A DNA stretch of 5,945 nt from positions 1 to 5,945 of the forward strand of contig JALOTO010000094.1 in the NCBI GenBank assembly GCA_025457845.1, given 5' to 3'. A program made the translations under genes and the position numbers. This document shows, in pieces, positions 1-5,427 of this stretch; within the stretch, counting starts at the first letter, position 1; each line of letters begins with the position of its first letter. The notes under the pieces are model-generated. The model worked only from the letters and a program-made list of their open reading frames with translations, searched no databases and was not told where the DNA came from. Origin of the DNA: Thermoplasmata archaeon (lineage in GTDB: Archaea; Thermoplasmatota; Thermoplasmata; UBA10834).

Positions 1-79
1 CGGTGGCGTGGTCGAGGGCCTGAGGGACGTCAAGTCCAAGGACTCTCCGCCGGACTCCAAGGTCAAGAAGTCCAGCTGA
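1..79 (+). CDS. C-terminal end of an unidentified protein (partial, 5' cut off)
   Basis: Frame 2 is open from the window edge to a TGA at 77-79 and encodes about 25 residues. They read GGVVEGLRDVKSKD followed by SPPDSKVKKSS at the carboxyl end. The tail is hydrophilic, lysine- and serine-rich, and looks like a disordered C-terminus. A strong hairpin lies 9 bp beyond the stop, which supports a true gene end here. Too little remains to name a family or function; the reading frame is the only call made. Confidence 0.6.
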   Translation, partial: GGVVEGLRDVKSKDSPPDSKVKKSS

Positions 80-88
80 AACCCCAAC

Positions 89-111
89 GCCCCGTGATCA
101 CATCACGGGGC
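89..111. terminator. Hairpin between convergent genes, probable transcription terminator
   Basis: A perfect 10-bp inverted repeat (GCCCCGTGAT at 89-98 and ATCACGGGGC at 102-111) encloses a 3-nt loop. It lies between the end of the plus-strand gene at 79 and the end of the minus-strand gene at 155. The plus-strand downstream side has only a short T run (GATTTTC), so it is not a classic poly-U terminator. The symmetric stem could end or stabilise transcripts from both sides. Archaeal termination relies mainly on T-rich tracts, so a role in 3'-end protection is an alternative. Confidence 0.6.
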
Positions 112-154
112 ATTCCGATTTTCATCCCTCAGCTTGCAGCGGGCTGCCCGTCCA

Positions 155-1558
155 TCACTTCTTTCTGCGGATGACCACCACTACTACCACAGCGACCAGG
201 ACCAGGATGAGCAGGAGGACCAGGAGCCCCCCTGCGTTGAACTCCTCCGGGGTCTCCTCGGCCACCGCGATGTTCGTGTAGGCGGTGTAGGTCGGGTCGT
301 GCACTATCCTGTACCCTTCCCACTCGGGGAACGAGACGGCGTACCACAGCGGATGCGCGTTGAACCCGTCCTCGTTCGTCGGCAGGAGGCTGCGGTTCGC
401 CAGGTCCAATGGCCCGTCGTAGTTGGCCTGGACGTAGTCGCTGAGCGCGTACGCGAAGATGCTCATGCACCCAGCCGCGAAGCCCAGCTGCCAGGCTACG
501 AGCAGGAGGTCGACCGCCTGGACACCGATGATCGCGTTCAGGGCGTCCTCCCCCTCGCGGACGGTGGTGTCCGTGTCCTCGTCGATGAGATCGAAGGTCC
601 CCCTGGTGCCAATCTTCATCGCGCGTTCGTCGTCCCCGACCTTGAGGACGATGTCCTCGTCGAGGGGAGCGGTGATGTCCGGGTCCAGGGTCGTCCCGGT
701 GGTGTTCCCGTCGGCACCGACATAGTTGGAGGTGAAGACGGTGACGAAGTGGACGACACTCAGCCCGAAGTTGTCAGGAATGTCATCGGGGTCGGCGGGG
801 ATCGGTATGCCGAGGAGGAACAGCCAGAGGTCCGTGACCTGCCCTATCGTGTACCATGTCTCGGCCTTGACCTCGCCGGTCTCCTGGTCGACCGTCACCT
901 CGTAGGTGACGGAGAACTCGCTGAACTTGGCCAGCCACCCCGTCTTCAGGATGGCGCTCGCCAGGTAGTTCGGCGTGATGATCGCGTACTGGTTCAGGTA
1001 CTTGATTCCGAACCGGTAGTGCCCCTCTCCGAGCTTCTCCACTGGCTGGACGACCGCCTCGGGGACGTAGTCCTCATCGACCAGGGAGGCGACCCCGAAG
1101 GGAATCACATGGGAGACGTCCTCGTTCCCGGGGTCAGGCAGCCCGTTCTCCCCGGGGCCCGACCCGTTGTACGTGTCGTTGAACACCATGAGGAATGCGA
1201 GTATGGAGGCGACGAAGACCTCCCTGTTCTCAGGGGTGTAGTAGTGCATGCCGAAGAGCTGGAACGGGACAGTCCCGACGCCTTCGTCGTTGCTGACCTC
1301 GTTGAGGGCCAGCATGAACGCCTGTACATCCTGCGTGTTGACGTATGATGCGGAGAAGGTCAGGTTGTCCCCTGCTTCGTTGGTCACCTCAACGGACTCG
1401 TTGGTCCAGTACTCCTCCTCGAACGTGTGCCCGAAGACCTCGGCCTCGTCTCCTTCGTTCCACGTGACGGGCGGGAACGCGCTCGCGCTCGAGACAAGCA
1501 ACAGGCACGACAGCATGCTCACTATGACTGCAAGTACTCCCTTCACCTGCATCACCAT
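155..1558 (-). CDS. Secreted, C-terminally membrane-anchored surface protein of unknown family (467 aa)
   Basis: The protein opens with a signal peptide: a lysine at residue 6, a hydrophobic core at about 7-22 and a likely cleavage after SSASA at residue 27. The ectodomain is rich in Asp and Glu and carries six N-x-S/T sequons (Asn 53, 65, 127, 131, 285, 388). A single hydrophobic anchor at about 443-463 ends in RRKK, giving an outside body and a basic cytoplasmic stop-transfer tail. A second hydrophobic stretch near 342-371 is broken by an Asp and may be buried core or a further membrane segment. The ATG at 1558 was chosen because a TATA-like box sits at 1583-1590, placing the transcript start almost on it; an ATG at 1618 is upstream of the promoter, and an ATG at 1552 is the nearest alternative. 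It is divergent from the reductase gene and convergent with the upstream partial gene. No enzymatic motif or known domain was recognised; a cell-surface role is inferred from topology only. Confidence 0.85.
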   Translation of the reverse strand: MVMQVKGVLAVIVSMLSCLLLVSSASAFPPVTWNEGDEAEVFGHTFEEEYWTNESVEVTNEAGDNLTFSASYVNTQDVQAFMLALNEVSNDEGVGTVPFQLFGMHYYTPENREVFVASILAFLMVFNDTYNGSGPGENGLPDPGNEDVSHVIPFGVASLVDEDYVPEAVVQPVEKLGEGHYRFGIKYLNQYAIITPNYLASAILKTGWLAKFSEFSVTYEVTVDQETGEVKAETWYTIGQVTDLWLFLLGIPIPADPDDIPDNFGLSVVHFVTVFTSNYVGADGNTTGTTLDPDITAPLDEDIVLKVGDDERAMKIGTRGTFDLIDEDTDTTVREGEDALNAIIGVQAVDLLLVAWQLGFAAGCMSIFAYALSDYVQANYDGPLDLANRSLLPTNEDGFNAHPLWYAVSFPEWEGYRIVHDPTYTAYTNIAVAEETPEEFNAGGLLVLLLILVLVAVVVVVVIRRKK

Positions 1559-1582
1559 CCGTGAGGCCAATCGCGCTCGCGG

Positions 1583-1590
1583 ATATTTTA
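1583..1590 (-). promoter_or_regulatory. TATA box of the surface-protein gene, predicting a leaderless mRNA
   Basis: On the minus strand the box reads TAAAATAT, preceded by a purine-rich element (GGAAGGGC) that suits an archaeal BRE. Its centre is about 26 bp before position 1560, essentially at the ATG at 1558. No Shine-Dalgarno is seen before that ATG, consistent with leaderless translation. Confidence 0.65.
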
Positions 1591-1631
1591 GCCCTTCCAA
1601 GTATGGCCCCATCTCCACGCACCTCAGACAG

Positions 1632-1638
1632 ATTTATC
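1632..1638 (+). promoter_or_regulatory. TATA box of the RibD-like reductase gene, predicting a leaderless mRNA
   Basis: ATTTATC lies with its centre about 26-27 bp before the ATG at 1663, the usual distance from an archaeal TATA box to the transcript start. There is no Shine-Dalgarno directly upstream of that ATG. This supports 1663 over the upstream in-frame starts at 1561 (GTG) and 1603 (ATG), which would lie outside the transcript. Confidence 0.55.
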
Positions 1639-1662
1639 GAATCCATCTGCCTCCACCCTCGC

Positions 1663-2331
1663 ATGCTCCCTCGCGTCGTGATGCACAACCTAATGAGCCT
1701 GGATGGCAGGCTCGACTTCGTTCCCGCCGATGTCGGTCTCTACTACGAGCTCGCCGCGAGGTGGAAGGTCAACGCGATCCTGTCCGGCAGCGGGACCGTC
1801 CTCGCAGCGGCGGACCAGATCGCGTCGTCCGCGAAGGACTCGGAGGCAAGCAGGAGCAAGGACCCTCGGGACCGGAGGCCGCTCTTGGTCGTCCCGGACA
1901 GCAGGGGCAGGGTCAGGGACTGGATGCCATGGTTGGATCAGCCGTATTGGCGCGATGTCGTGGTCCTCTGCTCGGACAGCACTCCTGGCCCTTACCTGAG
2001 GCGGTTGGAGAGGGATTCGATAGACACAATCGTGGTCGGCAAGGGTCGTGCCGACATGCGCAGGGCTCTCGAGGAGCTGAACTCGAAGTACGCCGTAAGG
2101 AATGTCCGACTGGACAGCGGTGGCACGCTCAACGGCGTGCTGCTGAGGGCGGGATTGGTGGATGAGGTCAGCGTCCTGGTGCACCCGGCCCTCGTGGGCG
2201 GGACGAGCCCGAGCTCCGTGTTCACCGCGCCCGACCTGTCGTCAGCCTCCGGAGTGGTCGATCTGAAGATCAAGCATGTCGAGAAGCTGCGGTCTGGCTA
2301 TGTGTGGTTGAGATACACGGTCGTCAGATGA
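1663..2331 (+). CDS. RibD C-terminal-domain reductase (dihydrofolate-reductase-like fold), riboflavin-type pyrimidine reductase or paralogue
   Basis: The 222-residue product has the length of stand-alone archaeal RibD-C reductases, which reduce 2,5-diamino-6-ribosylamino-4(3H)-pyrimidinone 5'-phosphate with NADPH in riboflavin and deazaflavin synthesis. Visible family motifs, in order: SLDGR (12-16), SGSGTVLA (41-48), a central strand LLVVPDS (74-80), DTIVVGKGR (121-129), then DSGGTLNGVLLRAGLVDE (151-168) and VHPALVGG (173-180). It departs from the canonical enzyme in two places: the usual DDP after the GTVL segment is absent, and Glu-Gly-Gly is replaced by Asp-Ser-Gly-Gly. It therefore fits the subgroup often annotated as 'dihydrofolate reductase family protein', whose substrate is not settled. 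The start at 1663 follows from a TATA box at 1632-1638. No other riboflavin gene is in the window, so the pathway is inferred from the family alone. It is cytoplasmic and monocistronic as far as seen. Confidence 0.85.
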   Translation: MLPRVVMHNLMSLDGRLDFVPADVGLYYELAARWKVNAILSGSGTVLAAADQIASSAKDSEASRSKDPRDRRPLLVVPDSRGRVRDWMPWLDQPYWRDVVVLCSDSTPGPYLRRLERDSIDTIVVGKGRADMRRALEELNSKYAVRNVRLDSGGTLNGVLLRAGLVDEVSVLVHPALVGGTSPSSVFTAPDLSSASGVVDLKIKHVEKLRSGYVWLRYTVVR

Positions 2332-2396
2332 TGCGCATGCGTGTGGTCGCGACGTCGACGCTGACTGATTCTCGGCGCGCTGCCTGGTACGCCTCC

Positions 2397-3659
2397 CTAG
2401 GAGGGCTCATCGAAGACACTGGCTCTTCTCTCGCGCTTGACCGCTGCTCGGATGAGCATGTAGTAGGAAGTCAGTGAGAGAATGGACGTGATTGAAACCA
2501 TGATGATAGACGTGATCCAGGGTGTGCGCTCAGGAAAGACCACCCATCCTCCGGAGACGGTAGTCTCCCAGTCAGAATCAACACCTCCGTCAGATTGCAG
2601 GACGAATGTAACGACCGTCCTGATTGAGGGTATGTCCGTGGCGGAGAATTCCCTCGGATCCGAGAGGACAAGAATATACTGGACATCATCCTCGAATGCT
2701 GATTCGTTGATGGGTGCCAGCACAATCTGGTCTCCGAGGGTACAGTAACCGTCGCCGCCCCAGTCGACCACGGTTAGACGGAGTTCGACATCTCCAAGGT
2801 CCTTGGGTTCGAAGGCCACCGCAGTCCAGGCACCATGTTCCCAGATGTCGGTTGTGAGATTCCACTGCACCTGGTTCACCCCGTCGCTCACGCTGATTCT
2901 CGAGTTGTCCCAGTCATGTCCCATCCTCAGCTCGCCCATTGACAAGAGGACCCCATCGCCGACTCTTCGCGCGGCCCCGTCATCCTGATAGGAAAAGGCT
3001 GCCGCGTACGCGATTGACGCGACCGCGAATACCGCAACGAGCCTGGCGGTGGCCTTCCTGCTCGGCCGCCTCACGACAGCGAAGACTTCGCGCGGTTTGG
3101 CCCATGAGAGCCGCACGACGCGGTTCTTCGACACCCGTGTGCGCGCGAAGGTGAGTGCCCGTGAGGACCACCAGTTGTGCTTGGTTCCGTGACCGGGTCC
3201 CGTCGGCGACACCAATCCCGCGATTACGACTGCCGTCGATAGTATCGCAACGAAGACGCCGATGGAGAGACCTGCCTGCATGACGCCGCCTGAAGTGAAA
3301 CGCTCTTCTCTCAGGACCTCCTCAGAGTAGAACATGGCTAGGCCAATGGCCTGAACGATCCCTCCGGATGGGACGGCCAGTGCCATGATGGTCCCCGTGG
3401 TGAAGATGATGAGCGCGGTGTGTATGCTACCCAGGGACCAAGAGCCCCCGTCTTTCAGCACGTCCGCTGCGCTCCAATCCACGCTCGAGAGCCCCTCTGC
3501 GGTCCACATCCACGGAAGGAACAACGCCGCCAGGCCGACGACCGCCCCCAAGATGCAGAGGAGGTTCACTGAGATGGTCTGGACCTCGTCTGAAGACGTG
3601 CGTTCCGATGATCCATCAGTTCTCCAGTCTACGCACTCCGTCGGAGCGTGACCGTCCAA
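2397..3659 (-). CDS. Polytopic membrane protein with a C-terminal external domain, unknown family (420 aa)
   Basis: Predicted membrane segments lie at about 30-50 (ending in LFLPW), 78-97 and 99-111 (split by PSGG), 127-150, 204-222 and 382-404. The stretch 157-203 is strongly basic (many Arg/Lys), so it should be cytoplasmic; this puts residues 223-381 outside as a beta-rich domain, and the tail after 404 (VKRERR) inside. In the external domain, residues 299-310 read DWGGDGYCTLGD, with acidic residues at loop positions 1, 5 and 12 and Gly at 6, resembling an EF-hand/dockerin calcium loop although position 3 is Gly. The chosen start is TTG at 3659, backed by GGTG 7 nt upstream and a TATA box at 3692-3699; a GTG at 3569 is a weaker alternative. 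Local GC is only about 43-53% in several 60-bp blocks of the C-terminal half, against about 65% in neighbouring genes, and the stop is TAG. Function not recognised; a sensor or envelope-associated role is only a guess. Confidence 0.8.
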   Translation of the reverse strand: MDGHAPTECVDWRTDGSSERTSSDEVQTISVNLLCILGAVVGLAALFLPWMWTAEGLSSVDWSAADVLKDGGSWSLGSIHTALIIFTTGTIMALAVPSGGIVQAIGLAMFYSEEVLREERFTSGGVMQAGLSIGVFVAILSTAVVIAGLVSPTGPGHGTKHNWWSSRALTFARTRVSKNRVVRLSWAKPREVFAVVRRPSRKATARLVAVFAVASIAYAAAFSYQDDGAARRVGDGVLLSMGELRMGHDWDNSRISVSDGVNQVQWNLTTDIWEHGAWTAVAFEPKDLGDVELRLTVVDWGGDGYCTLGDQIVLAPINESAFEDDVQYILVLSDPREFSATDIPSIRTVVTFVLQSDGGVDSDWETTVSGGWVVFPERTPWITSIIMVSITSILSLTSYYMLIRAAVKRERRASVFDEPS

Positions 3660-3666
3660 GTTCGAG

Positions 3667-3670
3667 CACC
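3667..3670 (-). promoter_or_regulatory. Ribosome binding site supporting a TTG start
   Basis: On the minus strand GGTG is followed by CTCGAAC (7 nt) and then TTG at 3659. GGTG is part of the archaeal GGAGGTGA Shine-Dalgarno. It lies right at the transcript start predicted from the TATA box, which gives a very short leader. Confidence 0.4.
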
Positions 3671-3691
3671 CGACCAGACGACCACCGCTGC

Positions 3692-3699
3692 GCTATATC
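3692..3699 (-). promoter_or_regulatory. TATA box and BRE of the 420-aa membrane protein gene
   Basis: The minus strand reads GATATAGC, preceded by GAAAGGGC, a good BRE-like purine tract closely matching that of the surface-protein promoter near 1591-1598. The expected transcript start is near 3670, about 11 nt before the TTG at 3659. This suggests the gene is transcribed on its own rather than only from the upstream membrane-protein gene. Confidence 0.55.
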
Positions 3700-3780
3700 G
3701 CCCTTTCGTACCAGTCATCGATGGGTTCCGGGGAACGGGCATGCCTGCGAGGTCCCCGAATCATCCCGTTGTCCAGCCCG

Positions 3781-4383
3781 TCAGGTCTGACGAGGGATGA
3801 CGCCTCCCCTGCGCAGCCCGTTCGCCACGATCAGGAGGATGATGGTGCCCACCACCCATATGCTGCTTCTCAGCACGGTGATCATGGCGGAGGCCCACAT
3901 TGTCGTCTCGATCCCCCAGTCGGGGTCCGATTCGTACAAGATCACAACCAAGATGGCCGAGACGATGGCGAGCACGAGCGCCAGAAGGAGTAATCTGGTG
4001 ATCGTGACAGGGTCGACCTTGCCTGGGATCACGAGCCCGACGCCGCTCCGCAGCCATCCGATCTCGCCGTAGGCCAGCAGCACCAGCGCCAGGACAGCGG
4101 CCAAGTCCCCGAACATCTCCGCGTACATGGACGCCTTTGCGATCTCGAAGGCCGATACGATCCCCTCGAAATCGTGGTCGTCTCTGAAGTAGTCGATGTA
4201 CATCTGGGTGTAGACGACATGCAGCGCGATGCCCGTAAGGAGCAGTCCGAGGGCTATGGCCGCCGCATATGTGGCGAACGATAGCGTGGCGTTCCGCCCT
4301 TCCGTTCCGGTCGTAGGCTCGGACAGCACTCCGCCGCCCGCAGGTCCGTCCAGCCCTTGGGCCGTGATTCCAGGGATTCCCAA
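3781..4383 (-). CDS. Four-helix integral membrane protein of unknown family (200 aa)
   Basis: After a Gly/Pro-rich hydrophilic N-terminus of about 30 residues, four hydrophobic helices are predicted at about 36-57, 86-106, 128-150 and 160-187. The first loop (about 58-85) contains an acidic-aromatic cluster, YIDYFRDDHDFEG; the third loop carries ESDPDWGIE. The C-terminus is basic (RRGGVIPRQT), suggesting a cytoplasmic end. The TTG start at 4383 was chosen because GAGGAGG lies 7 nt upstream, the strongest ribosome binding site in the window; a GTG at 4329 lacks one. An overlapping open frame on the same strand is arginine-rich, has no membrane pattern and was rejected. The gene follows the TrmB gene by 153 bp on the same strand and precedes the 420-aa gene by 121 bp. 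No catalytic motif was recognised; it could be a small transporter-associated or sensory membrane protein, but nothing in the sequence decides. Confidence 0.8.
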   Translation of the reverse strand: MGIPGITAQGLDGPAGGGVLSEPTTGTEGRNATLSFATYAAAIALGLLLTGIALHVVYTQMYIDYFRDDHDFEGIVSAFEIAKASMYAEMFGDLAAVLALVLLAYGEIGWLRSGVGLVIPGKVDPVTITRLLLLALVLAIVSAILVVILYESDPDWGIETTMWASAMITVLRSSIWVVGTIILLIVANGLRRGGVIPRQT

Positions 4384-4390
4384 GCCGTTT

Positions 4391-4397
4391 CCTCCTC
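4391..4397 (-). promoter_or_regulatory. Strong Shine-Dalgarno fixing a TTG start
   Basis: The minus strand reads GAGGAGG, then AAACGGC (7 nt), then TTG at 4383. It is close to the ideal anti-16S sequence and outweighs the rare start codon. A weak AT-rich element (CAATAAGA, about 4418-4425) lies about 26 bp upstream, so the leader may begin almost at this site. Confidence 0.7.
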
Positions 4398-4445
4398 AAA
4401 CACCTGACCGCCGTCCCCTCTTATTGCACTTTGCAGGGATAGCCT

Positions 4446-4500
4446 TCCGGAGAGTCGTCCGGACGCGGTCGAGACGAAGCTGAAATGGTGTTCCGGAACA
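4446..4500. repeat. Cluster of TCCGGA-centred palindromes upstream of the 200-aa gene
   Basis: Three TCCGGA cores fall in 52 bp, at 4446-4451, 4458-4463 and 4492-4497. Two sit in longer perfect palindromes: CGTCCGGACG (4456-4465) and TGTTCCGGAACA (4489-4500). They lie between the TrmB stop codon and the putative promoter of the membrane-protein gene. They could be operator sites for a dimeric regulator; chance is possible in GC-rich DNA, and the hexamer also occurs inside genes. Confidence 0.35.
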
Positions 4501-4536
4501 TGCCTGAACGCGGCGCACTGGCCGCGATGCCCATCC

Positions 4537-5310
4537 TCAAGTGCCGCTTCTCGAAGACCTGTTGCGAGGGGCCATCGAGTCGGTCAGGTAGTTCATGAAC
4601 CTGACGACCGAGGAATCGTCCGTCCAGAACGCCATCATGTCCTCGATCTGGGTCCCCTCCTCGTACTCGCTCATGAACAGTATCGTCTTCCTGTCAGCCC
4701 GGACGAACATGACCTTCGGAGGGTCCGATTCGTGGAGTTTGATGTCATGGCTCGGATGGGCTATCTCTCCGTACTTCGATAGGGTGGCTATCTTCCCTGG
4801 CTCCGCGGTCGCGAACACGACCTTGATCTTCCTGGACCTGGCGCGCTTCCAGATGCCAGAGAACGCCAGTATGTGGTCTGCGGTGCCTGCGACAAGGAGT
4901 TCCGACCTTGCCGCGTCCGCGATCTCTTCCAGTCTCTCCTGGACCCTCGTCCTCCCCCTGAGGACCCATATGTGCGCCTCGGATGCCTCTCTGTGGGGCG
5001 CGCTCGCCAGTTCCTCGAGTCCGTCCCTCGCCTCCTTTGCGGCTCCCAAGAGCCCTGACTCGAGCTTCGAGATGGCGACCTTGGGCGGCATCGCCCTGAA
5101 CTTCTTGGGCCGGCCAGTGGAGGTCTCGACTATGCCTCTGCGCTCGAGCTTATCCAGCGTCCCGTAGATGGCTGACCGGGGAACTTCCGCCACGGCGTGG
5201 ATCCCGCCGACCCCTGCCTCTCCGAGCCGGGTTAAGGCGGAGAATACTTTAGCCTCGTATGAGGTCAACCCCAAAGCGGTGAGCCTGTCAATCACCTTCT
5301 GATGGGTCAT
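4537..5310 (-). CDS. TrmB-family transcriptional regulator
   Basis: The 257-residue product has an N-terminal winged helix-turn-helix at about 1-75, with the hallmark LGLTSYEAKVFSAL (13-26), a recognition region around EVPRSAIYGTLDKLERRGI (42-60) and a basic wing TGRPKKF (65-71). A charged helical linker (about 80-103) that may mediate dimerisation leads to a C-terminal effector domain at about 112-250, beginning HIWVLRGR. TrmB proteins bind operators as dimers and respond to a small ligand, often a sugar; the ligand here cannot be read from sequence. ATG at 5310 was chosen because GGAG stands 7 nt upstream and lies inside the transcript predicted from the TATA box. ATG at 5325 (with GGTGAG 7 nt upstream) is a real alternative, and GTG at 5337 is less likely. 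It is divergent from the MMPL transporter gene, across a repeat-rich intergenic region, so autoregulation and control of the transporter are inferred. Confidence 0.92.
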   Translation of the reverse strand: MTHQKVIDRLTALGLTSYEAKVFSALTRLGEAGVGGIHAVAEVPRSAIYGTLDKLERRGIVETSTGRPKKFRAMPPKVAISKLESGLLGAAKEARDGLEELASAPHREASEAHIWVLRGRTRVQERLEEIADAARSELLVAGTADHILAFSGIWKRARSRKIKVVFATAEPGKIATLSKYGEIAHPSHDIKLHESDPPKVMFVRADRKTILFMSEYEEGTQIEDMMAFWTDDSSVVRFMNYLTDSMAPRNRSSRSGT

Positions 5311-5317
5311 CGTCGAA

Positions 5318-5321
5318 CTCC
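5318..5321 (-). promoter_or_regulatory. Ribosome binding site of the TrmB-family gene
   Basis: The minus strand reads GGAG, then TTCGACG (7 nt), then the ATG at 5310. The competing GGTGAG at 5333-5338 serves the ATG at 5325 but sits at or before the predicted transcript start near 5334. Confidence 0.5.
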
Positions 5322-5355
5322 GCATCGGTACACTCACCGTATGCGAATCCGAAAT

Positions 5356-5363
5356 AGATATAT
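5356..5363 (-). promoter_or_regulatory. TATA box of the TrmB-family gene
   Basis: The minus strand reads ATATATCT here, part of CATATATC (5357-5364). The centre is about 26 bp from a predicted transcript start near 5334. Because ATATAT is symmetric, the box could also serve the divergent transporter gene, giving it a start near 5386. It abuts the first TGTTAGTA repeat. Confidence 0.6.
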
Positions 5364-5396
5364 GTTAGTAGTCGTTTAACGACATTCCTGTTAGTA
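5363..5396. promoter_or_regulatory. Candidate operator: 13-bp palindrome flanked by two 8-bp direct repeats
   Basis: TGTTAGTA occurs at 5363-5370 and again at 5389-5396. Between them lies GTCGTTTAACGAC (5371-5383), a perfect palindrome with 6-bp arms around one T. The first repeat covers the BRE side of the TrmB TATA box. The palindrome contains TTTAAC, which could be the transporter's own TATA box (transcript start near 5403), and the second repeat lies just downstream of it. A protein bound here would block both promoters. The adjacent TrmB-family protein is the obvious candidate; this is inference from position. Confidence 0.55.
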
Positions 5397-5415
5397 AGGA
5401 TGTAACAACAACCGT

Positions 5416-5420
5416 GGAGA
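5416..5420 (+). promoter_or_regulatory. Ribosome binding site of the MMPL transporter gene
   Basis: GGAGA is followed by TGCTGAC (7 nt) and the ATG at 5428, the same spacing as at the other genes with Shine-Dalgarno sites in the window. Confidence 0.65.
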
Positions 5421-5427
5421 TGCTGAC

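Noticed and set aside
134..1348. A 404-codon open frame on the plus strand, opposite the surface-protein gene
   Set aside because: It is Arg/Val/Asp-rich with no domain or membrane pattern and has no ribosome site. It is antisense to a gene with signal peptide, sequons, membrane anchor and its own promoter; long antisense frames are common in GC-rich DNA.
1248..2165. A 305-codon plus-strand frame spanning the divergent promoter region and part of the reductase gene
   Set aside because: It runs through two predicted promoters and overlaps the reductase in another frame; the sequence is low-complexity Arg/Gly/Gln and matches nothing.
2331..2360. Short palindromes (ATGCGCAT, GTCGCGAC, CGTCGACG) in the gap between the convergent reductase and 420-residue genes
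   Set aside because: The arms are only 4 bp, there is no T tract and no stable stem-loop, so they do not support a terminator or binding site; the 65-bp gap holds nothing else visible.
3636..3646. CTCCGTCGGAG inverted repeat near the start of the 420-residue gene
   Set aside because: The arms are 5 bp with a 1-nt centre, inside the coding region; it is likely chance.
3725..3736. Inverted repeat GTTCC-GG-GGAAC between the two membrane-protein genes, considered as a terminator
   Set aside because: The 2-nt loop cannot form a normal hairpin and no T-rich tract follows on the minus strand; it also lies just upstream of the next gene's promoter.
3761..4399. A 212-codon minus-strand frame overlapping the 200-residue membrane protein
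   Set aside because: Its product is Arg/His-rich without helices, whereas the overlapping frame has four clear membrane segments and a GAGGAGG site.
4595..5167. A 190-codon plus-strand frame within the TrmB-family gene
   Set aside because: It is antisense to a well-recognised winged-helix regulator and is serine-rich shadow sequence.
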